Source: Nemertoderma westbladi
Lineage: Eukaryota > Xenacoelomorpha > Nemertodermatida > Nemertodermatidae
DNA length: 64,000 bases
Reading direction: 5' to 3'
Assembly (NCBI GenBank): GCA_032718475.1
Contig: JAUCBJ010004579.1
Location: 21,527-85,526 of the forward strand
In this document: piece after piece, positions 43,505-55,600 of the stretch
Layout: each line of letters begins with the position of its first letter
How positions within the stretch are numbered: position 1 is the stretch's first letter
Translations under genes and position numbers: made by a program
The notes under the pieces: model-generated
Databases searched by the model: none
Seen by the model: only the letters and a program-made list of their open reading frames with translations
Told to the model about the DNA's origin: nothing

Positions 43505-43942
43505 CTAAATATCAAAGTTCAATAAATAATTACATAATACTTTAGTGGCTAAAAAGTCTAATTAAATAAATTGCAGATGAGCAAAACCATTTACATTACA
43601 TCATTAAGAAGTCTAACAAAAAAATATAAATGCTAGGCTATAGAGCTATTACTTATATATCATACCCATATTCATTACCACATAAAATTTATCCCTCACA
43701 AAATGACAACCTATTTTCGCGAACAACATTATACCACCTTCTTTACTCCATTAACCTTATTAATTGCGAAGAACACCTAAATTTAGCTACAGTACAACCC
43801 TACATACTTAATGACGGGTGCCCAGTGGGCACCAGTGGGCACTGCCCACTAAACACGTTTGCGATACCTTTCAATACCAAATGTTTCCTTCGCAGAATAT
43901 CTTCCTAATGACCATGCTACAGTGGAATGTACTTCTATCTAA

Positions 43943-45412
43943 CCAAAACAATAAACTGGAGTCAATGCGCAGTCCCCCCCCCCCCCCCCCACCCCCGTAC
44001 CCACACATTACAGTAATATAATTATCTTCACTGGCAAACAATAACTAACCGAAACAATCAATTATGTTGTTAACAATTGAGGGAAAGGAGCAGATTACAT
44101 AGACGTCTTTTTCTAACCAAACCAATAAACGATGTTGAGGGTTGGTGTAATAATAATATAACAAAGATGGGGGGGGGGGGGGGGGGGGGGGGGGTGTAAC
44201 AGGAATGTACGGGGTTAATTGGAAATTCTGTGAGTGTAACAGGAAAACACGAAAAATGCGTATATTAAACCGTGCTAAGCGCGATCAACTGGAGCTCTGA
44301 CAATCCGCCCTCTCGCGGCAGACAGAGCAACTATAGAAGTCTGTCTGTGCGTAGAATTTCTAAACTTTTGATAGACTACATGTGTACCAAGTTTGGTTCC
44401 ATTTCATCAAAGATTGACCGACTTACTAGCGTTCAAACATTCTAGCCACAGACCCAGCCACAAACAAACTAATAATAGCCGCAGGAACCCGGTAAAATTT
44501 TAATACTACACAACTGTATTCTACAGTATTCAGAGTATTCATGTGCAATTGCAATGGTATTGCACGAATTAGAGGCACGGCGAATTAAATACATAATAAA
44601 TAATGTATAATTATATTAGCCTATTATTATTAAAATAAGAGCAACTTTAAGACATATAATATAACAATTTATAAAATAATATAGTACATGTACCTTCGGC
44701 AATACTGTATGCCACGACCCACCTGAACTAAAACCCGACGGCAAATCTTGGATTTAACGAGACTGAGTGCGACATGTCTGGCTGCGTAGGCTGCGCTGCG
44801 GTCTACCTTGGTGGGATCCTTACCGGAGAAAGCGCCGCCCCCGTGCGCCCCCCAGCCGCCGTACTAAAACAGGGAAATTCAGCCAATAGCATGGCATTAC
44901 ACAAACAGAGAAGTGAAAACTGAAAAAATACCAAAATGGGCCATGTAACAAAGAATAATGTTATAACCATTATTGTTATCATCGGTAATGTTATAACCAT
45001 TTACGAAACCTTAACCAAATTTTAATTTAAATTTCAAAATTGTCAAAACGACAAAACGACAAAAGCCTTTATTTATTACAAACTAAAAGTTAAAAATTAA
45101 ATTGCATTACTCGATTGGTTGTTAGAGAAACCTGATGATCTACCTGTACCGAATGATTAACACCCGCTGTATAAAGCATTCCATCCGACGTATAAAGTCA
45201 CCCGTCTCATAAAGTTAACGTACAAAGTTATATATATTTCAACTTTTATGTAAATATTATGAAGTTCAGATACCTGGCTGTTTCTATAAATTATATATAT
45301 TTATATATCAGTACAACAGTTGTTAGACTACTTACTGTGTCCACGATTATCTTTCTGCCAGTGAGTCCGGCGTCACCCATTGGTCCGCCGATAGTAAATG
45401 CACCGGATGGAT
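43943..45412 (-). repeat. source copy of the duplicated S-adenosylmethionine synthetase segment
   Basis: 1,470 bp matching 38035-39494. It contains one complete exon (44723-44863) and the 3' part of another, the intron between them, and a G homopolymer (44169-44194, 26 G) that is only a short GGATGGGGGG in the duplicate. A C homopolymer at 43974-43990 is present in both. Confidence 0.93.
44723..44863 (-). CDS. MAT: S-adenosylmethionine synthetase exon with GGGAFSGKD loop
   Basis: 141 bp, 47 codons, phase 0 at both ends, AG acceptor and GTGGGT donor. Reads [39 protein letters not shown] and [17 protein letters not shown] is the second family signature, contributing to nucleotide and metal binding. 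A near-identical exon lies at 38805-38945. Confidence 0.95.
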
Positions 45413-45470
45413 TTAAATGATATATTGTGTCATCGTCGAGATATTTGGCGGGAATAACTTCATTAATTAC
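45336..45470 (-). CDS. MAT: S-adenosylmethionine synthetase exon (most upstream visible)
   Basis: 135 bp, 45 codons, phase 0. Starts after TTTTTTAG with [20 protein letters not shown] and ends [21 protein letters not shown] before GTAAGT. Together the four visible exons encode about 176 residues, fewer than half of a typical 395-residue enzyme. The N-terminal exons, with the GEGHPDK-type motif, are not in the window; they must lie beyond 64000, across the satellite arrays, or be lost. Confidence 0.94.
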
Positions 45471-45701
45471 CTAAAAAATATACCGGCTAAATTTAGATAA
45501 TGGGTAACTTATAGTTAAAGCGAATATAATATATAGAGAAATATTGAAGAATTATTCAAATTATGAAATGAAAGACCTCAGGCTGCTGTCTATCGGAAAT
45601 GGCGTGGAAAAACATAGAATTTGCTGGTGAATTTTTCGAATATTGTGATACTGGGATTCCAGTGTTAGGTAGTTTTTCCGCTTGACTTGTGCCCACTGAG
45701 A

Positions 45702-46455
45702 CATACTGTCGATTAAATTCATTTAGCTATTTTGGTTACATCGTTTTCAAGGCGTTTATTAACGATAAAAGATTTCGGATATTTTTCTGACTTTCTCCTG
45801 GTGACGAGGGATTCATGATAAATGAACAGTCGAAAAGTCATTAGTGAGAATGTTATCGATAGCTGTAGCAGTTGTGTCAGTGATACGAGTAGGAATATTA
45901 GTGAGAATGTTATCGATAGCTGTAGCAGTGGTGTCAGTGATACGAGTAGGATTATTAGTGAGAATGTTATCGATAGCTGTAGCAGTGGTGTCAGTGATAC
46001 GAGTAGGATTATTAGTGAGAATGTTATCGATAGCTGTAGCAGTGGTGTCAGTGATACGAGTAGGATTATTAGTGAGAATGTTATCGATAGCTGTAGCAGT
46101 GGTGTCAGTGATACGAGTAGGATTATTAGTGAGAATGTTATCGATAGCTGTAGCAGTGGTGTCAGTGATACGAGTAGGATTATTAGTGAGAATGTTATCG
46201 ATAGCTGTAGCAGTGGTGTCAGTGATACGAGTAGGATTATTAGTGAGAATGTTATCGATAGCTGTAGCAGTGGTGTCAGTGATACGAGTAGGATTATTAG
46301 TGAGAATGTTATCGATAGCTGTAGCAGTGGTGTCAGTGATACGAGTAGGATTATTAGTGAGAATACTGTCGATTATTCTTTAGCTATTTTGGTTCATCGT
46401 TTTCGAGGCGTTTATTACGTGATTCGGATATTTTTCTGACTTTAGCCTGGTGACG
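45702..46455 (+). repeat. flank-plus-array duplication at the start of the 57-bp array
   Basis: 45702-45806 (ATACTGTCGATTAAATTC to TCCTGGTGACG) recurs as 46363-46455 with small deletions and substitutions. Between them lie about nine 57-bp units. So a block of flank plus array was duplicated, which places a single-copy flank inside the array. Confidence 0.9.
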
Positions 46456-49400
46456 CAGTGGTGTCAGTGATACGAGTAGGATTCATTAGTGAGAATGTTA
46501 TCGATAGCTGTAGCAGTGGTGTCAGTGATACGAGTAGGATTATTAGTGAGAATGTTATCGATAGCTGTAGCAGTGGTGTCAGTGATACGAGTAGGATTAT
46601 TAGTGAGAATGTTATCGATAGCTGTAGCAGTGGTGTCAGTGATACGAGTAGGATTATTAGTGAGAATGTTATCGATAGCTGTAGCAGTGGTGTCAGTGAT
46701 ACGAGTAGGATTATTAGTGAGAATGTTATCGATAGCTGTAGCAGTGGTGTCAGTGATACGAGTAGGATTATTAGTGAGAATGTTATCGATAGCTGTAGCA
46801 GTGGTGTCAGTGATACGAGTAGGATTATTAGTGAGAATGTTATCGATAGCTGTAGCAGTGGTGTCAGTGATACGAGTAGGATTATTAGTGAGAATGTTAT
46901 CGATAGCTGTAGCACTGGTGTCAGTGATACGAGTAGGATTATTAGTGAGAATGTTATCGATAGCTGTAGCAGTGGTGTCAGTGATACGAGTAGGATTATT
47001 AGTGAGAATGTTATCGATAGCTGTAGCAGTTGTGTCAGTGATACGAGTAGGATTATTAGTGAGAATGTTATCGATAGCTGTAGCAGTGGTGTCAGTGATA
47101 CGAGTAGGATTATTAGTGAGAATGTTATCGATAGCTGTAGCAGTTGTGTCAGTGATACGAGTACTGTAGCAGTGTTGTGTCAGTGATACGAGTAGGATTA
47201 TTAGTGAGAATGTTATCGATAGCTGTAGCAGTGGTGTCAGAGTCAGTGATACGAGTAGGATTATTAGTGAGAATGTTATCGATAGCTGTAGCAGTGGTGT
47301 CAGTGATACGAGTAGGATTATTAGTGAGAATGTTATCGATAGCTGTAGCAGTTGTGTCAGAGATACGAGTAGGATTATTAGTGAGAATTTTATCGATAGC
47401 TGTAGCAGTGGTGTCAGTGATACGAGTAGATTATTAGTGAGAATGTTATCGATAGCTGTAGCAGCACTGGTGTCAGTGATACGAGTAGGATTATTAGTGA
47501 GAATGTTATCGATAGCTGTAGCAGTTGTGTCAGTGATACGAGTAGGATTATTAGTGAGAATGTTATCGATAGCTGTAGCAGTGGTGTCAGTGATACGAGT
47601 AGGATTATTAGTGAGAATGTTATCGATAGCTGTAGCAGTTGTGTCAGTGATACGAGTAGGATTATTAGTGAGAATGTTATCGATAGCTGTAGCAGTTGTG
47701 TCAGTGATACGAGTAGGATTATTAGTGAGAATGTTATCGATAGCTGTAGCAGTGGTGTCAGTGATACGAGTAGGATTATTAGTGAGAATGTTATCGATAG
47801 CTGTAGCACTGGTGTCAGTGATACGAGTAGGATTATTAGTGAGAATGTTATCGATAGCTGTAGCAGTGGTGTCAGTGATACGAGTAGGATTATTAGTGAG
47901 AATGTTATCGATAGCTGTAGCAGTGGTGTCAGTGATACGAGTAGGATTATTAGTGAGAATGTTATCGATAGCTGTAGACATGTTATCGATAGCTGTAGCA
48001 GTGGTGTCAGTGATACGAGTAGGATTATTAGTGAGAATGTTATCGATAGCTGTAGCAGTGGTGTCAGTGATACGAGTAGGATTATTAGTGAGAATGTTAT
48101 CGATAGCTGTAGCAGTGGTGTCAGTGATACGAGTAGGATTATTAGTGAGAATGTTATCGATAGCTGTAGCAGTGGTGTCAGTGATACGAGTAGGATTATT
48201 AGTGAGAATGTTATCGATAGCTGTAGCAGTGGTGTCAGTGATACGAGTAGGATTATTAGTGAGAATGTTATCGATAGCTGTAGCAGTTGTGTCAGTGATA
48301 CGAGTAGGATTATTAGTGAGAATGTTATCGATAGCTGTAGCAGTTGTGTCAGTGATACGAGTAGGATTATTAGTGAGAATGTTATCGATAGCTGTAGCAG
48401 TGGTGTCAGTGATACGAGTAGGATTATTAGTGAGAATGTTATCGATAGCTGTAGCAGTTGTGTCAGTGATACGAGTAGGATTATTAGTGAGAATTTTATC
48501 GATAGCTGTAGCAGTGGTGTCAGTGATACGAGTAGGATTATTAGTGAGAATGTTATCGATAGCTGTAGCAGTGGTGTCAGTGATACGAGTAGGATTATTA
48601 GTGAGAATGTTATCGATAGCTGTAGCAGTGGTGTCAGTGATACGAGTAGGATTATTAGTGATAATGTTATCGATAGCTGTAGCAGTTGTGTCAGTGATAC
48701 GAATAGGATTATTAGTGAGAATGTTATCGATAGCTGTAGCAGTGGTGTCAGTGATACGAGTAGGATTATTAGTGAGAATGTTATCGATATCTGTAGCAGT
48801 TGTGTCAGTGATACGAGTACTGTAGCAGTTGTGTCAGTGATACGAGTAGGATTATTAGTGAGAATGTTATCGATAGCTGTAGCAGTGGTGTCAGTGATAC
48901 GAGTAGGATTATTAGTGAGAATGTTATCGATAGCTGTAGCAGTTGTGTCAGTGATACGAGTAGGATTATTAGTGAGAATGTTATCGATAGCTGTAGCAGT
49001 GGTGTCAGTGATACGAGTAGGATTATTAGTGAGAATGTTATCGATAGCTGTAGCAGTTGTGTCAGTGATACGAGTAGGATTATTAGTGAGAATGTTATCG
49101 ATAGCTGTAGCAGTTTTGTCAGTGATACGAGTAGGATTATTAGTGAGAATTTTATCGATAGCTGTAGCAGTGGTGTCAGTGATACGAGTAGGATTATTAG
49201 TGAGAATGTTATCGATAGCTGTAGCAGTGGTGTCAGTGATACGAGTAGGATTATTAGTGAGAATGTTATCGATAGCTGTAGCAGTTGTGTCAGTGATACG
49301 AGTAGGATTATTAGTGATAATGTTATCGATAGCTGTAGCAGTTGTGTCAGTGATACGAGTAGGATTATTAGTGAGAATGTTATCGATAGCTGTAGCAGTG

Positions 49401-49831
49401 GTGTCAGTGATACGAGTAGGATTATTAGTGAGAATGTTATCGATAGCTGAAGCAGTTGTGTCAGTGATACGAGTAGGATTATTAGTGAGAATGTTATCGA
49501 TAGCTGTTAGTAGCACTGGTGTCAGTGATACGAGTAGGATTATTAGTGAGAATGTTATCGATAGCTGTAGCAGTGGTGTCAGTGATACGAGTAGGATTAT
49601 TAGTGAGAATGTTATCGATAGCTGTAGCAGTTGTGTCAGTGATACGAGTAGGATTATTAGTGAGAATGTTATCGATAGCTGTAGCAGTTGTGTGAGTGAT
49701 ACGAGTAGGATTATTAGTGAGAATGTTATCGATAGCTGTAGCAGTTGTGTCAGTGATACGAGTAGGATTATTAGTGAGAATGTTATCGATAGCTGTAGCA
49801 GTTGTGTCAGTGATACGAGTAGGATTATTAA
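45838..49831 (+). repeat. 57-bp minisatellite, about 68 units
   Basis: Unit built on GTTATCGATAGCTGTAGCAG, then GTGTCAGTGATACGAGTAGG and ATTATTAGTGAGAAT. Variants alternate between GCAGTGG, GCAGTTG and GCACTGG. Several indel-bearing units (47160, 47240, 47460, 47976, 48815, 49505) shift the frame. Because 57 is a multiple of three and the unit lacks stops in several frames, long open frames exist on both strands; codon repeats such as SENVIDSCSSGVSDTSRII on one strand and NPTRITDTTATAIDNILT on the other are artefacts. It lies upstream of the visible S-adenosylmethionine synthetase exons, probably in an intron. Confidence 0.95.
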
Positions 49832-49934
49832 TTAAAGGAGTGAAACAGTTCGCCGATATAGTTTCCATAAATTTGGTTGTGGTGCGATTTCAGTATGAAG
49901 TCGATCTTTATTAAAATCGCTGATCGCGAAACGA

Positions 49935-50993
49935 ATCATTGAAAATGGTTCTATATAGGATTAGGCCTCAGAAACTACTGCGTAAGAGCCAAAACGGATT
50001 TCGACCAAGTAGATCAACAATAGCTCAGATAATTGCACTACGGAGACTGATTGAAGGAATTAAGTCAAAGAATCTCCCCGCAGTCATGACTTTTGTATAC
50101 TTCAAGAAGGCACTCGACTCCATCCATAGAGGTAAAATGCTTGAAATCCTAAGAGCTTATGGAATACCAGAAGTAATTGTTGCTGGCATTGGATTGTTAT
50201 ATTGTGACACAGAAGCACAGGTACTCTCACCAGATGGTGAAACTGAGTTTTTCTCAATCCTGGCTGGCGTACTGCAAGGTGACACATTAGCACCATTACT
50301 ATTTGTAATTGTGCTGGATTACGCAATGAGGACGGCCACAAAGGGTGAAGATCTGGAATTCTCACTTCAAGAACGCAGAAGTAGTAGATATCCGGCAACT
50401 ACAGTTACAGACACCGACCGACTTTGCGGATGACATCGCCCTGCTCTCTAATACGCTAGCAGATGCACAGCTTCTACTAAATAAAGTGGAGAGGGCTGCT
50501 AAGAAGGTTGGATTGCATATAAATGCTACTAAGACGAATTCATGACGTTGAATGTTGATGGAAACTTGACAACCATTGATAATAATCAACTAAGGAAGGC
50601 CGACGACTTCCAGTACCTTGGATCATGGATAGAGATCTATCCAGGCACCTGAAGACTAAGTTCTTTCGCGCCACAGTGGAAAGTGTATTTTTATACGGGG
50701 GTGAGACCTATGGACACTGACTAAATTAAATCACTTGAACAACGAATTGATGGTTGCTACACAAGACTACTAAGGGCAGCCCTAAACATCAGCTGGAGAC
50801 AACACATGACAAACGCCGAGCTTTATGGTACAATACGACCTGTATCAACCACCCTCCGTGAACGCAGATTAAGATTCAGTGGGCACTGCTGGCGAAGTAA
50901 AGACAAGGTCATACCAGATCTACTTCTCTGGCAACCAACTCATGGAAAGCGTAGTCGTGGACGACCTGCCATAACATATATCGATCAACTTTA
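49935..50993 (+). mobile_element. 5'-truncated, decayed LINE
   Basis: Begins near the end of the 57-bp array. RT motifs: QNGFRPSRSTIAQIIALRRL, VMTFVYFKKALDS (first catalytic Asp replaced by Tyr), AGVLQGDTLAPLLFVIVLDY, DFADDIALLSNTLADAQLLL. The end reads RRLRFSGHCWRSKDK and LWQPTHGKRSRGRP. Frames change near 50.43 and 50.55 kb and stops occur in the 50.6-50.8 kb part. Related to, but a different family from, the LINE at 28 and 34 kb. Confidence 0.82.
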
Positions 50994-52039
50994 AAGGGAG
51001 AAACGAAATTTATCAGAGTTGAATCGAGTTGTTCAATGTTTATAATAGAAAGGAGTCGGTAATCATGTATAAGAAGATATTGAGTATTATCAACAATTAC
51101 TCTGAAATTGAATATTGGATTCTATGCAAGGGATACATATCAAATTTGGTAAATACTTGAGGTAGGAAATATATTTTTGGATTGTTGATATTATACATTT
51201 TGCATGGTATGTTACAGAACAGGTTGTACAAGTAAAGGTACACTTAGTTGGAGTGAATAATTTTTAATATAATAAATTTAATGTTGAAATAGTAAATTAA
51301 TCGTGTGTGAACATTTTGATCAAATTGAAAAAATATATTTTGAACAATCTGCACCAAAAAATAAAATAAGAAATATACAAAAATACAAAATGTAATCTGT
51401 AGAATATTTTTCAAGCTGCGTGCTGTAAAGACCTAAAGCTTGCTATTCCTTTAAAATTTAAAAACAAAATACTTAGCAATACATAATACATGGTCGTAAA
51501 ACTTAGAGCTACACACTTCATGTTTGAATATAATATAAAAATAATGAGAATAAATTATTACAGCACCCCCCCCCCCCCCCCCATCCATGAATTTTATTAA
51601 ACTGCCGAGTATAAACTTAGTAAGAATTCTGTGAAATCCAAAACTCAAAGAAAACTTCAACATTTGTAATTTTAATCGCACTCTAATTCAATGGGACACT
51701 TTACATACGTGATTATCACTTGAAAGGGAAACACGACACCATAATGTCAGAAAATAAATTATTTTAAATCACAAGAACTACGTAATACAATAGAGTAGCA
51801 GCGACATTAGTGTATATAGATTACAAACTTTTTCCTTTAATGTCCTCCGTATTTCTTCGTTTGTAACTTCCTCGTCGTGCTGTGTAGATATAACTACAGT
51901 ATGGACTCGAATAGGAATAGCGGCGCCTTTATCGAAACGGTAATCCGCTGTTACCTAGGTTACAATGACAATAGTGTTTATATAAGTATCATTGACATAC
52001 CAGATTTAATGGAAGTCTTCCCATCAGTTACCTAGGCTA
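50994..52039. other. no gene seen
   Basis: AT-rich non-coding, with a C homopolymer at 51566-51582. Nothing recognised. Confidence 0.5.
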
Positions 52040-52365
52040 TAAATGAAATCGGCCGGTACCTCAACCTAGCAAACCTAAAAGATCTGGATAAAACAAAAAC
52101 CATGTTTATAAAACGCATGCTTGGACTACAGCAATCGGCAGCATCAACTCTAGCACTGAAATTAGTTGGTGAAAATACACTCGTTGACAGAGAGAATATT
52201 CAACCGAAGGGTAAAACAACAGTACCGAGCCCACCGTCTGGACCGCGAAACAAACCGCGAGCAATTCATCCAAGGGCCAGAGCTTACATCGGCAACGTGG
52301 AAACGGCCTGGGCAGAAGAACCTCCACTTAGTTACCCGACTTACTGCACTCGGTTTCCATCATAA
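52040..52365 (+). mobile_element. possible LINE C-terminal remnant
   Basis: Reads DKTKTMFIKRMLGLQQSAAS and LALKLVGENTLVD, which resembles the post-RT stretch of non-LTR elements (F-x-KR-x-LGL, then L-x-L-x-GE). The following Pro-rich segment is probably out-of-frame sequence. A weak call from a short match. Confidence 0.4.
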
Positions 52366-52623
52366 GTTGCGTGGAATGGAAACATGACCCCCTTCCACTC
52401 ACTCACACCGGAATGAATGTGCACATTCTGTGGCCAATCGTGTATTATCGATACCTCTTTTACCCCACAAGGGTTGTATCTTGAAATATTCGATTTATTG
52501 AATAATAAACTAGGGTTTTTTGACCGCCAACCTCGAAAATCTTGCTCGTTGCGCTCGCTCGGCCATAAAGGGGGAAAATAATATATTTCATATAAGCAAT
52601 ATTATTTCACAAAATTGCTATTT

Positions 52624-55600
52624 AACCTCCCTTATTTCCCTTTCACCTCCCTTATTTCCTTTTCACCTCCCTTATTTCCTTTTCACCTCCCTTATTTCCT
52701 TTTCACCTCCCTTATTTCCCTTTCACCTCCCTTATTTCCTTTTCACCTCCCTTATTTCCTTTTCACCTCCCTTATTTCCTTTTCACATCTCTTATTTCCT
52801 TTTCACCTCCCTTATTTCCCTTTCACCTCCTTTATTTCCCTTTCACCTCCCTTATTTCCTTTTCACCTCCCTTACTTCCCTTTCACGTCCCTTAATTCCC
52901 TTTCACCTCCCTTACTTCCCTTTCACGTCCCTTATTTCCCTTTCACCTCCCTTATTTCCCTTTCACCTCCCTTATTTCCTTTTCACCTCCCGTATTTCCC
53001 TTTCTCCTCCCTTATTTCCCTTTCACCTCCCTTATTTCCCTTTCACGTCCCTTATTTCCCTTTCTCCTCCCTTATTTCCCTTTCACCTCTCTTATTTCCC
53101 TTTCACCTCCCTTATTTCCCTTTCACTTCCCTCATTTCCTTTTCACCTCTCTTATTTCCCTTTCACCTCCCTTATTTCCCTTTCTCCTCCCTTATTTCCC
53201 TTTCACCTCCCTTATTTCCTTTTCACATCTCTTATTTCCCTTTCACCTCCCGTAATTCCTTTTCACCTCCCTTATTTCCTTTTCACCTCTCTTATTTCCC
53301 TTTCACCTCCCTTATTTCCCTTTCACCTCCCTTATTTCCCTTTCTCCTCCCTTATTTCCCTTTCACCTCCCTTATTTCCTTTTCACCTCCCTTATTTCCC
53401 TTTCACCTCCCTTATTTCCCTTTCACTTCCCTCATTTCCTTTTCACCTCTCTTATTTCCCTTTCACCTCCCTTATTTCCTTTTCACCTCCCTTATTTCCC
53501 TTTCACCTCCCTTATTTCCTTTTCACCTCTCTTATTTCCCTTTCACCTCCCTTATTTCCCTTTCACCTCCCTTATTTCCCTTTATCCTCCCTTATTTCCC
53601 TTTCACCTCCCTTATTTCCTTTTCACCTCCCTTATTTCCCTTTCACCTCCCTTATTGCCCTTTCACTTCCCTTATTTCCTTTTCACCTCCCTTATTTCCC
53701 TTTCACCTCCCTTATTTCCCTTTCACTTCCCTCATTTCCTTTTCACCTCTCTTATTTCCCTTTCACCTCCCTTATTTCCCTTTCACTTCCCTCATTTCCT
53801 TTTCACCTCTCTTATTTCCCTTTCACCTCCCTTATTTCCCTTTCACTTCCCTCATTTCCTTTTCACCTCTCTTATTTCCCTTTCACCTCCCTTATTTCCT
53901 TTTCACCCCCCTTATTTCCCTTTCACCTCCCTTATTTCCCTTTCACCTCCCTTATTTCCTTTTCACCTCCCTTATTTCCTTTTCACCTCCCTTATTTCCC
54001 TTTCACCTCCCTTATTTCCCTTTCACTTCCCTCATTTCCTTTTCACCTCTCTTATTTCCCTTTCACCTCCCTTATTTCCTTTTCACCTCCCTTATTTCCC
54101 TTTCTCCTCCCTTATTTCCCTTTCACCTCCCTTATTTCCTTTTCACCTCCCTTATTTCCCTTTCACCTCCCTTATTTCCCTTTCACTTCCCTCATTTCCT
54201 TTTCACCTCTCTTATTTCCCTTTCACCTCCCTTATTTCCTTTTCACCTCCCTTATTTCCCTTTCACCTCCCTTATTTCCTTTTCACCTCTCTTATTTCCC
54301 TTTCACCTCCCTTATTTCCTTTTCACCTCCCTTATTTCCCTTTCACCTCCATTATTTCCCTTTCACTTCCCTCATTTCCTTTTCACCTCTCTTATTTCCT
54401 TTTCACCTCCCTTATTTCCTTTTCACCTCCCTTATTTCCCTTTCTCCTCCCTTATTTCCCTTTCACCTCCCTTATTTCCTTTTCACCTCCCTTATTTCCC
54501 TTTCACCTCCCTTATTTCCCTTTCACCTCCCTTATTTCCCTTTCACTTCCCTCATTTCCTTTTTACCTCTCTTATTTCCCTTTCACCTCCCTTATTTCCC
54601 TTTCACCTCCCTTATTTCCTTTTCACCTCCCTTATTTCCCTTTCACTTCCCTCATTTCCTTTTCACCTCTCTTATTTCCCTTTCACCTCCCTTATTTCCT
54701 TTTCACCTCCCTTATTTCCCTTTCACCTCCCTTATTTCCTTTTCACCTCTCTTATTTTCCTTTCACCTCCCTTATTTCCTTTTCACCTCCCTTATTTCCC
54801 TTTCACCTCCATTATTTCCCTTTCACTTCCCTCATTTCCCTTTCACCTCTCTTATTTCCTTTTCACCTCCCTTATTTCCTTTTCACCTCCCTTATTTCCT
54901 TTTCACCTCTCTTATTTCCCTTTCACCTCTCTTATTTCCTTTTCACCTCCCTTATTTCCTTTTCACCTCTCTTATTTCCCTTTCACTTCCCTTATTTCCT
55001 TTTCACCTCCCTTATTTCCCTTTCTCCTCCCTTATTTCCCTTTCACCTCCCTTATTTCCTTTTCACATCTCTTATTTCCCTTTCACCTCCCTTATTTCCC
55101 TTTCACCCCCCTTATTTCCCTTTCACCTCCCTAATTTCCTTTTCACCACCCTTATTTCCCTTTATCCTCCCTTATTTCCCTTTCACCTCCCTTATTTCCT
55201 TTCCACCTCTCTTATTTCCCTTTCACCTCCCCTCATTTCCTTTTCACCTCCCCTTATTTCCCTTTCACCTCCCTTATTTCCCTTTCTCCTCCCTTATTTC
55301 CTTTTCACCTCTCTTATTTCCCTTTCACCTCCCTTATTTCCTTTTCACATCCCTATTTCCTTTTCACCTCTCTTATTTCCCTTTCACCTTCCTTATTTCC
55401 CTTTCACCTCCCTGATTTCCCTTTCACCTCCCTGATTTCCCTTCCACTTCTCTTATTTCCTTTTCACCTCCCTTATTTCCTTTTCACCTCTCTTATTTCC
55501 CTTTCACCTCCCCTCATTTCCTTTTCACCTCCCCTTATTTCCCTTTCACCTCCCTTATTTCCCTTTCTCCTCCCTTATTTCCTTTTCACCTCTCTTATTT

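Noticed and set aside
45822-49868. Large apparent proteins (up to 700 codons) on both strands
   Set aside because: Direct consequence of a 57-bp repeat whose period is a multiple of three; opposite-strand frames are equally long and frameshifted units break all of them.
52520-55435. 971-codon hydrophobic Ser/Pro/Phe-rich ORF
   Set aside because: The 20-bp pyrimidine repeat lacks stops in several frames; the repeated peptide is a translation of satellite DNA.
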